From: Pectobacterium wasabiae CFBP 3304
Lineage (GTDB): Bacteria; Pseudomonadota; Gammaproteobacteria; Enterobacterales; Enterobacteriaceae
Direction: 5' to 3'
DNA: 64,000 bases
NCBI RefSeq assembly: GCF_001742185.1
Contig: NZ_CP015750.1
Coordinates: 1,922,001 to 1,986,000, forward strand
Position numbers and translations under genes: made by a program. Under the pieces are notes generated by a model. It was not told the DNA's origin. It worked only from the letters and a program-made list of their open reading frames with translations, and did no database searches. Below, one piece after another: positions 63,608-64,000 of the stretch (position 1 is its first letter; every line of letters starts with the position of its first letter).

Positions 63608-64000
63608 TCACTTTCGCTCTGACCTCAAATTAATACAAAAATCATAAAATGATGGGGATATAATTACCACATTATTAGGATTGTCATCGCTTTCCCATCT
63701 AATATACTTAACGAAACCGTTTTTAATATCAATCCAGTAATCATTATCACCGGCATCGGCTGCAAAAGGAAAGTGAGACAAACAAAAGTCATTTATTTCA
63801 TTAGAGTATTTCCTTCTACGTTTCCAGACATCAATCAAAGATAAAATATAAGGGCTGTCATCATCAAGATGCTGGGGGATGAAATTAAATCCCTCAACTT
63901 CCATTAAGTTATGATCACCATCATGAATGTGATAAAAAACATCTCTGTAATAAAATGCCCCACCTTCAAGGTAGCCGCCGTTATTAGTCATGTAAAAATC
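63608..64000 (-). CDS. SMI1/KNR4 (SUKH)-family protein, 5' end outside the window
   Basis: The frame stays open to the window edge and reads DFYMTNNGGYLEGGAFYYRD at the start, the F-Y-x3-NGG signature of SUKH proteins, and later FCLSHFPFAADAGDNDYWID, also typical. The methionine at 63991 is inside the NGG signature, so the true start is beyond 64000. Likely immunity protein. Confidence 0.75.
   Translation of the reverse strand, partial: DFYMTNNGGYLEGGAFYYRDVFYHIHDGDHNLMEVEGFNFIPQHLDDDSPYILSLIDVWKRRRKYSNEINDFCLSHFPFAADAGDNDYWIDIKNGFVKYIRWESDDNPNNVVIISPSFYDFCINLRSERK

Noticed and set aside
1..64000. CRISPR array
   Set aside because: No regularly spaced direct repeats were seen; the only dense repeat structure is the hairpin element at 33.6 kb, whose units are palindromes of differing sequence.

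Overview
This window comes from a Gammaproteobacterium of the order Enterobacterales, most likely a soft-rot plant pathogen of the Pectobacterium type. The evidence is the gene order shared with Escherichia coli (waaA-coaD; hldD-waaF-waaC; kbl-tdh-yibQ-envC; secB-gpsA-cysE; yigM-metR-metE-ysgA-udp), protein sequences close to E. coli ones, and an exported pectin-type (rhamnogalacturonan) lyase. The species is an inference; no rRNA or tRNA gene is present.

Layout. 1-17.8 kb, minus strand: lipopolysaccharide (LPS) inner and outer core synthesis. A JUMPstart/ops element at about 12.5 kb precedes a waaQ-G-P-B-GT8 operon. This runs into an AT-rich, apparently acquired segment with two GT2 glycosyltransferases, a UDP-galactopyranose mutase (glf), a decayed IS3-family insertion sequence and a GT4 glycosyltransferase, ending at waaA and the first codons of coaD. 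A phd-doc toxin-antitoxin pair sits between waaQ and waaL-waaC-waaF-hldD.

18-31.4 kb: core metabolism and envelope genes, namely kbl-tdh, yibQ/envC, yibN, secB-gpsA, cysE, pagP, yigM/metR and metE. 31.4-36.3 kb: two tandem chemoreceptor genes, each with a sigma-28 promoter and a long leader, separated by a striking hairpin-rich modular repeat. 36.3-41.9 kb: ysgA, udp (two CRP sites), a tyrosine phosphatase and ppc.

42-49.3 kb: an AT-rich accessory island of 13 small minus-strand genes that look like immunity genes of polymorphic toxins (a SUKH/SMI1-KNR4 protein, a barstar homologue, a possible TriTu protein, a DUF2283 protein and several unrecognised). Fragments resembling Rhs, toxin-tail and SymE-family coding sequence lie between and beside them, and no full-length toxin gene is present.

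49.3-62.0 kb: a self-contained nutrient-acquisition locus. tonB-exbB-exbD and an ABC importer (ATPase plus a permease made of two fused copies) are on the minus strand. Divergently, on the plus strand, are a sulfonate-type binding protein, a TonB-dependent receptor, a Tat-exported PL26-like exo-rhamnogalacturonan lyase and a DUF6250 protein. A LysR regulator closes the locus, and two adjacent palindromes lie in the divergent promoter region. This is the best candidate for an undescribed system: outer-membrane capture, dedicated energising, inner-membrane import and substrate processing in one block.

62.2-64 kb: a second immunity-like group ending in a SUKH gene cut by the window edge, with degenerate sequence homologous to that beside the first island.
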